NCBI RefSeq assembly: GCF_017114985.1
Contig: NZ_JABXKP010000070.1
Span: forward strand, 39,031-103,030
Direction of reading: 5' to 3'
DNA from: Nostoc sp. JL33
GTDB taxonomy: Bacteria > Cyanobacteriota > Cyanobacteriia > Cyanobacteriales > Nostocaceae
Length of the DNA stretch: 64,000 nt
The translations under genes were made by a program, and so were the position numbers. Below, piece by piece: positions 45,489-53,276 of the stretch; the stretch's first letter is position 1; every line of letters begins with the position of its first letter. Under the pieces are notes generated by a model. The model saw nothing but the letters and a program-made list of their open reading frames with translations, was not told where the DNA came from and made no database searches.

Positions 45489-45877
45489 GCGAAATCATGC
45501 CCCAAGAGTTTTGGCAAGGCGTAGAACAGTTCAATTCTGGTCAGTTCTATGCCTGTCATGACACTTTAGAGGCTCTGTGGATTGAAGCTGGCGAACCAGA
45601 AAAAACCTTTTATCAAGGCATTCTCCAGATTGCTGTGGCACTGTATCATTTGGAGAATCTTAACTGGCGAGGTGCAGTAATTCTACTGGGAGAAGGCAGC
45701 AATCGCTTGCAGCGTTACCCATCTAGTTACGGCGGGATTGACGTAGATGAGCTATTGAGTCAGAGCGCAGTGTTGTTGGCGACATTACAAAAAATAGGGC
45801 CAGACAAGATTGCCGATAGTGATTTAGGTGAAAATCAAGTCTTATCTTTGCCTAGAATTGTGCTAACGACTGATTAG
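45485..45877 (+). CDS. DUF309 family protein
   Basis: A 130-residue helical protein. EQFNSGQFYACHDTLEALWI and FYQGILQIAVALYHLENLN are the DUF309 signature, with conserved His and Glu residues. Function unknown. It overlaps ftrC by 4 bases and is probably translated with it, hinting at a redox or iron-sulphur link; this is only positional. Confidence 0.88.
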   Translation: MSEIMPQEFWQGVEQFNSGQFYACHDTLEALWIEAGEPEKTFYQGILQIAVALYHLENLNWRGAVILLGEGSNRLQRYPSSYGGIDVDELLSQSAVLLATLQKIGPDKIADSDLGENQVLSLPRIVLTTD

Positions 45878-46120
45878 ACATAGGAGCGAAATTAATTTCC
45901 GTTGCCCGAAATCCTTGGTAGGCACAATTCATGTAGACGCATTCGCAAAGCGTCTCGTAGAGAAGCCGCTTAAGGCAGGGTATTGTGCCTACGTCATTTT
46001 CACTGCGATGTCTATTAGTAAAGCTTACTCAGATGATTTCGATTAGTGTTTGGGGGATGTTTGAAAAGTATGTATTATTGTTAACACCAAAATATCCTAA
46101 ACCTCACGCCCTATAAGGGG

Positions 46121-46326
46121 CAGGGCTGATTCATTCCCCAAAGAGCTTTAAAAATCAAGGGTTATAGCGATTAAAAATTAGTTATTTTGTTACCGACGTG
46201 CCGATGAAACCAACTATTTTACTGATATTTCAGTGCTTAAATGTTCATCTCTTCGTCACGCTTACTTACAATTTTCTTGCTAACCATCTTGACAAATCCT
46301 GTTTGAAATGGAATGAATCAGCCCTG
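46121..46326. mobile_element. MITE C (206 bp, 17-bp perfect TIR, 10-bp target duplication)
   Basis: The ends are CAGGGCTGATTCATTCC (46121-46137) and its exact reverse complement (46310-46326). CTATAAGGGG at 46111-46120 and 46327-46336 is a perfect 10-bp direct repeat. The interior is non-coding. IR type and duplication length recall the ISAs1/IS4 relatives, but this is from memory. Confidence 0.9.
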
Positions 46327-46577
46327 CTATAAGGGGGGTTTCAAAGCCTCTCGACCTTTCTCTTAGAGGAATGGAATCGGGGTTTTTTACTATACTTTAT
46401 AGACTTTTAAAACAACCTTTTGGAGGAAAACTTCACCTCTGCACTCTGCTCCATGGCTGTTTTCCCCTACCTTGCTTAGTGAAAAGTTGAAGTTTGAAAA
46501 AGTAGCTGCAATATTCGGCAGAATACCTAATTTTTTAACTTACCGCATTTTGAGCTTGGATGTTTGGGTATAGATAT

Positions 46578-46658
46578 TGGCATTCCGAGTTCAGAGCATG
46601 GAGTTTCGAGTTCTGAAACTCAAGTTCCGAGTTCTGAAGCTGAAGTTCCGAGTTCCAA
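46578..46658. repeat. Degenerate 21-bp tandem array
   Basis: Units such as AGTTCCGAGTTCTGAAGCTG repeat about four times with substitutions. Confidence 0.75.
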
Positions 46659-46832
46659 TATATATAAGCTGTAGTGCATTTCATACCAATTACCTGAAAC
46701 CTTGAGGTTGGGGGTAACGTCACTATTTGAGGCAGTAGTTATCGTAAATCACTCCAGATTGTATATTTCATATCTGGATAAAGTACTTGAGATAATTAGA
46801 ATACAAGCTCAAATCCTGAATCCCAAATTGCT

Positions 46833-47330
46833 ATGATGCCCTGCTATCAATTGCCAATATCACAGATGCGTCGCTTTGGATTAGCTTTAATGCTGCCAGT
46901 TGCACTCTTGGGCACTTTTGTCTTCCCTAACCAAGTGCAAACCGCTACTGGACAAACATCTGGAGGAAATCGCCCCCTGACTATCCGCGCTGATGTGCAA
47001 GAATATGACGCTAAAAATCAAGTAATCACCGCTCGCGGTAATGTGCAAATGTCGTATCCTGCTCGCCAGATTCAGGCAACATCTGCCCAAGCACAGTACT
47101 TTAGTAAAGAACGCCGAATTGATTTCAGTGGTAACGTCTATATTTTGCAACAGGGGGGTAACAGTATCCGGGCGGAGAAAGTAACCTATTTAATTGACGA
47201 AGGACGATTTGTTGCCTTACCCCAATCCAACCGTCAGGTAGAGTCCATCTACATGGTGCAGGAATCAGATAATGATGGACAAACTGCGACACCTGCCCCA
47301 AAGACACCAGGATTCAAGCGTTCTAATTAG
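46833..47330 (+). CDS. lptA: LptA/OstA-like lipopolysaccharide transport protein
   Basis: A 165-residue periplasmic protein with a signal peptide (FGLALMLPVALLGTFVFPNQ). The OstA beta-jellyroll strands are seen: IRADVQEYDAKNQVITARGN, ATSAQAQYFSKERRIDFSGN and RAEKVTYLIDEGRFVAL. LptA bridges the periplasm during LPS export. lptB follows after 30 bp and an LptF/G permease gene follows lptB, so the set is a typical cyanobacterial lpt cluster. The name is by family and context; sequence divergence from proteobacterial LptA is large. Confidence 0.85.
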   Translation: MMPCYQLPISQMRRFGLALMLPVALLGTFVFPNQVQTATGQTSGGNRPLTIRADVQEYDAKNQVITARGNVQMSYPARQIQATSAQAQYFSKERRIDFSGNVYILQQGGNSIRAEKVTYLIDEGRFVALPQSNRQVESIYMVQESDNDGQTATPAPKTPGFKRSN

Positions 47331-47360
47331 CATTTACCACCAAGAAAGAGTGCCTCCAGC

Positions 47361-48089
47361 GTGAAAATTGTTTTAGAGAATATTCACAAATCTTACGGCA
47401 AGCGAGTAATTGTCAATCGTGTCAATCTTTCTGTTGCTCAGGGCGAAGTCGTTGGTTTACTAGGCCCCAATGGGGCTGGTAAAACGACGACCTTTTACAT
47501 TGCCACAGGTTTAGAAAAACCCAATCAAGGAAAAGTCTGGCTAGGTAATCTGGACGTTACGGCAATGCCAATGCACGAAAGGGCGCGACTGGGTATTGGC
47601 TATCTAGCACAAGAACCAAGTGTTTTCCGCCAACTCTCGGTAGAGGATAATATTCTGCTGGTGCTAGAGCAAACTAATGTGCCACGATGGGAGTGGTCAA
47701 GACGACTCAAAACTTTACTGCGGGAGTTTCGCTTGGAAAAATTAGCCAATAGCAAAGGAATTCAACTTTCTGGTGGTGAGCGACGGCGGACGGAATTAGC
47801 AAGGTCTTTAGCTGCTGGACAAGAAGGGCCAAAATTTTTACTTTTGGATGAACCATTTGCCGGAGTTGATCCGATCGCAGTCTCAGAAATTCAGCAAATT
47901 GTGGCACAACTGCGCGATCGCGGCATGGGAATCTTAATTACAGATCATAATGTCCGCGAAACCCTAGCGATCACCGATCGCGCCTACATCATGCGCGAGG
48001 GACAAATTCTCGCTTTTGGCGCTGCTGACGAACTCTACAGCAACCCCCTCGTGCGGCAATATTATTTAGGGGATAATTTCCAAGTCTAA
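47361..48089 (+). CDS. lptB: LPS export ABC transporter ATPase
   Basis: A 242-residue ABC ATPase: Walker A GLLGPNGAGKTTTFYIATG, signature QLSGGERRRTELAR, Walker B FLLLDEPFAGVDP and switch His in ITDHNVRETL. The ERRR signature variant and the overall length are those of LptB, the motor of LPS export. It lies between lptA and the permease gene. The start is GTG 47361; an ATG alternative is not in frame nearby. Confidence 0.93.
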   Translation: MKIVLENIHKSYGKRVIVNRVNLSVAQGEVVGLLGPNGAGKTTTFYIATGLEKPNQGKVWLGNLDVTAMPMHERARLGIGYLAQEPSVFRQLSVEDNILLVLEQTNVPRWEWSRRLKTLLREFRLEKLANSKGIQLSGGERRRTELARSLAAGQEGPKFLLLDEPFAGVDPIAVSEIQQIVAQLRDRGMGILITDHNVRETLAITDRAYIMREGQILAFGAADELYSNPLVRQYYLGDNFQV

Positions 48090-48162
48090 ATTAACAATTA
48101 TTTAGTTAATATTTTCAAAGGATATTTTTATTGTTTCTTCTTAAGCAGAAATTTCTTAATTA

Positions 48163-48255
48163 TAGGACTTACGCAAAAATCGCCAACTGCGCTTAATTTA
48201 TCGAACCGCCAAGACGCCAATAACCCCAAGAATCATAGAGTGTGCGTAAGTCCTA
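48163..48255. mobile_element. MITE family A, copy 3 (93 bp), inside the lpt cluster
   Basis: TAGGACTTACGCA (48163-48175) and TGCGTAAGTCCTA (48243-48255) are perfect inverted ends. AATTA at 48158-48162 and 48256-48260 is a perfect 5-bp direct repeat. It has the same length as copy 2, but the interior is unrelated. Confidence 0.88.
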
Positions 48256-48360
48256 AATTAATTTTATTCTGCTTTCTCAGATATTGAGAATTGAATTTTG
48301 ATATAAAACATAAACTTTGCTTTACCAGGGTTTGCCAATTTTTAACTTTTCAAGTCGCTT

Positions 48361-49536
48361 ATGATATCAAAGAAGCTCACGTCTTTCTACAGCCTCCATT
48401 CGCTGCTGCCTCTGACGATCATGGATCGCTATCTTGCCAGCGAATTGTTAGCGCCGTTTTTTTTTGGTGTCGGAGCTTTTTCATCACTTGGCGTTACCAT
48501 TGATGCTGTATTTGATCTCATCAGAAAAATCGTAGAATCTGGGCTACCCATAGACATTGCTATTCAAGTTTTTTTGTTAAAATTTCCCAACTTTATCGTT
48601 TTAGCCTTCCCCATGTCTACGCTGCTGGCTACTTTGATGACCTACAGTCGTCTTTCTAGCGACAGCGAACTAATTGCCCTGCGTAGTTGTGGAGTCAGCG
48701 TCTATCGCATGGTGCTAACTGCTGTGATGTTGAGTCTTGTGGTTACAGGAATGACATTTGTATTTAACGAACAAATTGCACCAGCAGCAAATTATCAAGC
48801 GGCGATGACTCTGGATAAAGCTCTCAAATCAGACAAGCCAACTTTTAAACAGCAAAATATTTTCTATCCTGAATACCAGGATGCTGTCCAGCCGGATGGC
48901 TCTAAGAATAGGATATTGACACGCTTGTTTTACGCCGACCAATTTGATGGTAAGCGGATGAAAGGTTTGACGATTATAGACCGTTCAACAAAAAATCTGA
49001 ATCAAATTGTGGTATCAGAATCTGCCCAGTGGAATCCTTCTCAAAATGTCTGGGATTTTTACAACGGTACGATCTATTTTGTCGCTGCCGATCGCTCTTA
49101 TCGCAACATTGTCAAATTTGAACACCAACAACTGCAACTACCGCGCACGCCCTTAAGTCTGGCAGAAAAAAGCCGCGATTATGGTGAGATGAATATTGCC
49201 GAAGCACTAGATCAACTACAAGTAGAACTTCTCGGTGGCGATCGCCAAAAAATTCGTAAACTCGAAGTGCGGATTCAACAAAAAATCTCCTTACCTTTTG
49301 TCTGCGTAGTTTTTGGCTTGGTAGGTGCAGCGATGGGAAGTATACCGCAGCGAACTGGAAGAGGCACCAGCTTTGGGATTAGTGTCATAGTTATATTTTC
49401 GTATTACTTAATTTTCTTTATTAGTGGTGCGATCGGGCAAGCAGGTGTCCTCTCTCCCTTTATGGGGGCTTGGTTGCCCAACTTTCTTTTTTTGGGAATA
49501 GGTCTATTTTTATTGATCCGAGTTGCCAAACGGTAA
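48361..49536 (+). CDS. LptF/LptG family permease (YjgP/YjgQ)
   Basis: A 391-residue inner-membrane protein. Helices lie near residues 30-65, 75-110 and 115-140; a large periplasmic beta region (about 150-300) is followed by three C-terminal helices (from LPFVCVVFGLVGAAMGSIPQ). This is the LptF/LptG layout. Only one permease is present, as is usual in cyanobacteria, where it is thought to homodimerise. The start could be ATG 48361 or ATG 48421 (MDRYLASELLAPFFFG), the latter more family-like. MITE A lies between lptB and this gene. Confidence 0.87.
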   Translation: MISKKLTSFYSLHSLLPLTIMDRYLASELLAPFFFGVGAFSSLGVTIDAVFDLIRKIVESGLPIDIAIQVFLLKFPNFIVLAFPMSTLLATLMTYSRLSSDSELIALRSCGVSVYRMVLTAVMLSLVVTGMTFVFNEQIAPAANYQAAMTLDKALKSDKPTFKQQNIFYPEYQDAVQPDGSKNRILTRLFYADQFDGKRMKGLTIIDRSTKNLNQIVVSESAQWNPSQNVWDFYNGTIYFVAADRSYRNIVKFEHQQLQLPRTPLSLAEKSRDYGEMNIAEALDQLQVELLGGDRQKIRKLEVRIQQKISLPFVCVVFGLVGAAMGSIPQRTGRGTSFGISVIVIFSYYLIFFISGAIGQAGVLSPFMGAWLPNFLFLGIGLFLLIRVAKR

Positions 49537-49557
49537 ATTGAGGAAGTGCTACAAATA

Positions 49558-49664
49558 AAAACCTCACCCTATCCTGACTTTAATCCCTCTCCTTACCAAG
49601 GAGAGGGACAGGTTTTGCGTAGCATAACCAGGGTGAGGTTTTCTTAAGCTATTCAATAAACCGT
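49558..49664. repeat. Intergenic repeat with inverted ends (copy 2)
   Basis: AAAACCTCACCCT (49558-49570) and AGGGTGAGGTTTT (49630-49642) are exact inverted ends, and an internal CCCTCTCC/GGAGAGG pair adds a second stem. Similar sequence occurs at 8454-8560, and the shared tail CTATTC(A/G)ATAAAC continues to 49664. Confidence 0.85.
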
Positions 49665-49746
49665 AAATTGCGTCCAGAGAAACTTGTGTGTACACCGTAG
49701 CCTTCTAAAAGAGAGGTCAAATTCCAGCCATCGAACTCACATTCAA

Positions 49747-50367
49747 TTACGGATGATAATTTCGACATTCCGGTGCATCTGGGTTTTCCTTACAATATTC
49801 TTCAAAAGAGACCTTGGCTGATACCATACCCTCAGCTTTCTGATGAGCTGCTTCTGCCTGGAGTTCTTCTACCTCATCCCAGGCAAGTGCACAGGGTTTA
49901 GAATAAGCACCTTGGGATGTGCAAATAGCACGAGCCTGCTCAATTGCTTTTTGAATTCTCTCCTCCAGCAGCAGCGCTTGTGGCGCTTCCACAAAGTCGC
50001 TTTTGGTCAAAATGTCGGTAATCGAGATGATGCCCAACAGCTTGCCTTGAATCACAGGTGCCCTGTGGATACCAGTGTTAGCAAATAACCGCGCTACATA
50101 TTCCACACCCAAATCAGGATTTACCACAATGCAAGGTTTACTCATAATTTCGTAAACCCGCACTTGCTTCGGGTCTTTACCGTAGGCTGCTATTTTATAG
50201 ACAATATCCGTTTCTGTGACAATACCATAAGCATCATTGTCATAGCGACGATCCACAACCAGCGATCGCAATCCTTTTTCTTTCATCAGCCCCACTGCTT
50301 CAGCAACAGTCGCCGAACCGCGAATGGTAACTACATCTTTGGTCATGATATCTTCAGCTTTCATCAT
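49747..50367 (-). CDS. CBS-domain protein fused to a CP12 domain
   Basis: A protein of about 206 residues. Residues 1-135 are two CBS motifs (MTKDVVTIRGSATVAEAVGL and IMSKPCIVVNPDLGVEYVAR), which in other proteins sense adenine nucleotides. Residues about 140-206 are CP12-like: ARAICTSQGAYSKPCALAWD and EELQAEAAHQ, then YCKENPDAPEC. Both Cys pairs of CP12 are kept, so redox-dependent binding of GAPDH and phosphoribulokinase is possible. Start ATG 50367 has AGGAG 9 bases upstream. CBS-CP12 fusions are known in cyanobacteria but rarer than plain CP12. Confidence 0.92.
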   Translation of the reverse strand: MMKAEDIMTKDVVTIRGSATVAEAVGLMKEKGLRSLVVDRRYDNDAYGIVTETDIVYKIAAYGKDPKQVRVYEIMSKPCIVVNPDLGVEYVARLFANTGIHRAPVIQGKLLGIISITDILTKSDFVEAPQALLLEERIQKAIEQARAICTSQGAYSKPCALAWDEVEELQAEAAHQKAEGMVSAKVSFEEYCKENPDAPECRNYHP

Positions 50368-50792
50368 TGCTGTAGTCTCCTGGTTAATAGTCCGGTGCAG
50401 CACAGCGCCCTCAGAGGCATATCAAAGCATTGCAGCGCACAGTTTGCTAACTAGAAAGTAAAAAGTTGAACTTTTGTCCAGCCACAACAATAAATTAGAC
50501 CAGTTGTCAACTCCTGATGTTATCCAGTGTTACCGATACCCAAAAACTAACCATAAATTGCCATAAGTTTCTAGAAAATCTTGCCAAAGGACTCCAGCCG
50601 CTAAAAAGTAAATTTTTGACTACTACATGTCTATGGGTAATGACTAATAACTTATGGAGAAGTTAGGATGAAATCACCATTAAAAGTTAAGTTGAGATAT
50701 TTCCTGTTGAGGAAAGCAAAAGCTTTAAACAGCAACCTCTTCAGCTTCCATGAAGTTTTCCCGATTTCGAGTAAATTTCAATTACCTATCCC
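50368..50792. other. Divergent intergenic region (425 bp)
   Basis: No gene accepted; the frames at 50668-50950 overlap the start of the next gene. AT-rich promoter DNA for the CBS-CP12 gene and the repeat protein. Confidence 0.4.
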
Positions 50793-52157
50793 ATGCCACA
50801 TCGTTATTATCCTCCCGCCTACTTACGCTATCTCAGAGCCAGGTTATGGAATCTTGGGCGACCTCGTTTTTGGGGAACTGCAATTTTTTTATCTGTAGTA
50901 GGGCTAGTAGCCTGGGAATATCGGTCAAACCCAGATATTTTCGTTTATAAGCAAAAAAACGAAGTCGTTTCACAAAAGCCTACTGATTCCTCACTGTCAG
51001 AAGAAAACAGAGCTATTGCAGCGGATATTGATAACTTGCCAGTTTTATTTAATGACTTTCAGCAAGGAACTCTCTCAGTAACAGCAAATACCCCTAAGGA
51101 AAACACTAACGGAAAAAAGAGCAAAGACTTATTAGGGGATGTAATTAACACACAAAAGTCTGCTAGTGATACCAAATTAAATCCTGGTTTAGGCGTTAAC
51201 GGCGGCACCTCGCCAGCCGTGGAAAATCCCTTTGTTGTACAAACAGAAAATCTATTGCGTACTGGGACGGTTGATACTAATAACCAGTTTCTAGGTCTCA
51301 AGACCTCAAAGGCGGCGTCTGAACCAACAGGGGGGGAACAAACATCCTCTAGCCTGGATAGTCTGGGTATTGGATTGACTAATCAAACCAACAAGAATCA
51401 AAATTCTTTATCTATCACCCCTCTGCAAGCGGCGCTCAACCAATCGACAAACCAGAAATTGTCTAACTTGAATGGTAGCGCAATTCAGACAAATGCCTTG
51501 GGCCGCGTCTCTGATCCAGGAGTAACGCTAATGCCACCCATCAACAGCTTACCCAGTCAGAATTCTCTACCAAGTACTGGGTTAACTGCTGGGACAGGCT
51601 ACACGTCAACGGGTACGAACTTACCACAAAATCCCTACAGTAATTTAAATAAGGGTCAGGTATTACCTAGTAATGGGCTAACTACTGGTACAGGTTATAC
51701 TTCAACGGGTACGAACTTACCGCAAAATCCCTACAATAATTTAAATAGTGGTCAGGTAGTGCCTAATGTATCACCAGTGACACCCCCAGTCACCCCTCTG
51801 GCACCAACTAATATTGCACCTTACTCTAGCCAGAGTCCAAGTCAAGGCGTTGTCACCCCTACAAACCCTGTAGGATATGGGAATTATGGTATGCAGCAGC
51901 CGACGCAACTACCACAGTCATATGGGAATTATGGTATGCAGCAGCCGACGCAACTACCACAGTCATATGGGAATTATGGTATGCAGCAGCCGACGCAACT
52001 ACCACAGTCATATGGGAATTATGGTATGCAGCAGCCGACGCAACTACCACAGTCATATGGGAATTATGGTATGCAGCAGCCGCCACAACTACCACAGTCT
52101 AATTACCAATATCTTCGCCAGCTTCAACAGAAGTATACAGGTAATGGACAAAGGTAA
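50793..52157 (+). CDS. Repeat-rich membrane-anchored protein of unknown function
   Basis: A 454-residue protein. Residues 26-45 (FWGTAIFLSVVGLVAWEYRS) form one membrane helix. The rest is Ser, Thr, Asn, Gln, Pro and Gly-rich and probably disordered. Two kinds of repeats are seen: a 32-residue pair containing TGTGYTSTGTNLPQNPY, and five copies of YGNYGMQQPTQLPQS near the C-terminus. A short tail NYQYLRQLQQKYTGNGQR follows. No enzymatic motif. I do not recognise the family; a structural or surface role is possible. An alternative start inside the Tyr/Pro-rich N-terminus cannot be excluded. Confidence 0.72.
   Translation: MPHRYYPPAYLRYLRARLWNLGRPRFWGTAIFLSVVGLVAWEYRSNPDIFVYKQKNEVVSQKPTDSSLSEENRAIAADIDNLPVLFNDFQQGTLSVTANTPKENTNGKKSKDLLGDVINTQKSASDTKLNPGLGVNGGTSPAVENPFVVQTENLLRTGTVDTNNQFLGLKTSKAASEPTGGEQTSSSLDSLGIGLTNQTNKNQNSLSITPLQAALNQSTNQKLSNLNGSAIQTNALGRVSDPGVTLMPPINSLPSQNSLPSTGLTAGTGYTSTGTNLPQNPYSNLNKGQVLPSNGLTTGTGYTSTGTNLPQNPYNNLNSGQVVPNVSPVTPPVTPLAPTNIAPYSSQSPSQGVVTPTNPVGYGNYGMQQPTQLPQSYGNYGMQQPTQLPQSYGNYGMQQPTQLPQSYGNYGMQQPTQLPQSYGNYGMQQPPQLPQSNYQYLRQLQQKYTGNGQR
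51876..52100 (+). repeat. Five tandem 45-bp units encoding YGNYGMQQPTQLPQS
   Basis: Units begin at 51876, 51921, 51966, 52011 and 52056. The first four are identical by eye; the last differs (CCGCCACAA). The period is a multiple of three and no frame contains a stop, so spurious frames open on both strands. Confidence 0.95.
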
Positions 52158-52242
52158 TTTTAACAAGGTAATGGGGTTTAATTCCCCAGCAAGACAGGCA
52201 GCAAGTATGTAAGTCTTGTTCTAAATCCCCTATGCATTACTT

Positions 52243-52275
52243 AATTACGAATTACGAATTACGAATTACGAATTA
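52243..52275. repeat. Heptamer tandem repeat, AATTACG units
   Basis: Four full AATTACG units and a partial fifth lie between the repeat protein and the SLH gene. A second STRR heptamer in this window besides the AGTGGGG array. Confidence 0.93.
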
Positions 52276-52304
52276 TTTAAGCACGTTGGCTGGATAAATT
52301 CTAG

Positions 52305-52988
52305 CTAAGGTGATTGTGGGCTATTTGGAATAATCGGAACTTCTGGTGTTTCGGGTTGTTGCTGTTGTCGTTGTAAATATTTACTCAATACATAAGCCAT
52401 ATCCCCACGGGTAATGGGTTTTAATGGGGAAATATTGCCTTGAGCATCTGTATTGAGAAATCCCTCAGTAGCTACTGTAGCGATCGCTTTTCTAGCCCAA
52501 GCTGGGATAGACTTTTCATCTGGATGTGAAGCAAGAATCTCATTAACAGCGTCATCGGAAAACTGAAATACACCATAAGCCTGGGCGAAAATAGCCAGAG
52601 CTTCTGCCCTTGTCACCTTTTGATTAGGGAAGAATTCATTGCCCCGATAGCCTTTCATGATGTCAGTTTTTAAGACTGTCTGTATATCATTAAATGCCCA
52701 ATAAGAACGAGGAACATCTGGAATAGTTAAATTTTCTTTGTTAACAGCTTGTCGTTTATCTAGCCGAAATGTTTTTACCATAATCGACGCTAATTCTGCC
52801 CTACTCAGTAACCTTTCTGGATAAAATTTGCCATCGGAAAAGTTTGTCATCCATTTGACAGCAGTTACCTGTTGAATGGAATCAGATGTTATTCCAGAAG
52901 TAGGTTCTGGCACTTGAGCCTGAGCAATTGCTGGGGAGTTTTGTAGTAGTGCTACTAAAGATAGAGTAATTGAAAGCTGACGCATCAT
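52305..52988 (-). CDS. SLH-domain exported protein
   Basis: A protein of about 228 residues with a signal peptide (MMRQLSITLSLVALLQNSPA). Three SLH motifs are seen: WMTNFSDGKFYPERLLSRAE, DIMKGYRGNEFFPNQKVTRA and a third ending PLKPITRGDMAYVLSKYL. SLH domains bind pyruvylated cell-wall polymers or peptidoglycan. The C-terminal QQQQPETPEVPIIPNSPQSP is a disordered tail. No porin domain is present, so it is not an SLH-OprB porin. Confidence 0.85.
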   Translation of the reverse strand: MMRQLSITLSLVALLQNSPAIAQAQVPEPTSGITSDSIQQVTAVKWMTNFSDGKFYPERLLSRAELASIMVKTFRLDKRQAVNKENLTIPDVPRSYWAFNDIQTVLKTDIMKGYRGNEFFPNQKVTRAEALAIFAQAYGVFQFSDDAVNEILASHPDEKSIPAWARKAIATVATEGFLNTDAQGNISPLKPITRGDMAYVLSKYLQRQQQQPETPEVPIIPNSPQSP

Positions 52989-53276
52989 AATAACCACTTT
53001 TAGCTGCTAAATGAATTTAAAAAACTATGTTACTGAGGTTAACGCAAAATTTGGTGTTCCTAATAACCTGTAACTCAGTTAGTGACGAACTTTGGCTGGG
53101 CAATGTTGCATATCTGCTTGTTGTGGGTTATGTGTTTAGACTGCGAGTACCAAGTGAAACGTGAGGCTGACTTGAAAAAGTTTTGAGTAGGGTGTGCAGC
53201 CTAGCCCTTTTAAGGTGGGTGCAAGTATGGTGAAACCCTTATTTTTCAAGCTAATTTATTTTGCGATCGCTTGTAG
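52989..53276. other. Intergenic region, no gene seen
   Basis: Contains a HIP1-like GCGATCGC (about 53263) near the hsdM stop and no recognisable motif. Confidence 0.4.

Larger units (their letters stand above)
45878..46832. other. Long intergenic region (955 bp) with MITE C and a degenerate repeat
   Basis: It contains GCAAAGCGTCTCGTAGAG-type words (about 45945-45965), the MITE described at 46121, a terminator-like GC stretch after it, and an array of about four 21-bp degenerate units around GTTCCGAGTTCTGAA (46578-46658). A 62-codon reverse frame across that array is a by-product of the repeat. No gene is seen. Confidence 0.6.

Noticed and set aside
46535..46723. 62-codon reverse frame with NSELQLQ-type repeats
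   Set aside because: It is produced by the 21-bp degenerate tandem array; no ribosome site or family.
51859..52212. Long frames on both strands (MTVVVASAAAYHNSH and MGIMVCSSRRNYHSH repeats)
   Set aside because: They are other-frame readings of the 45-bp tandem repeat within the 50793-52157 gene; the repeat lacks stops in several frames.
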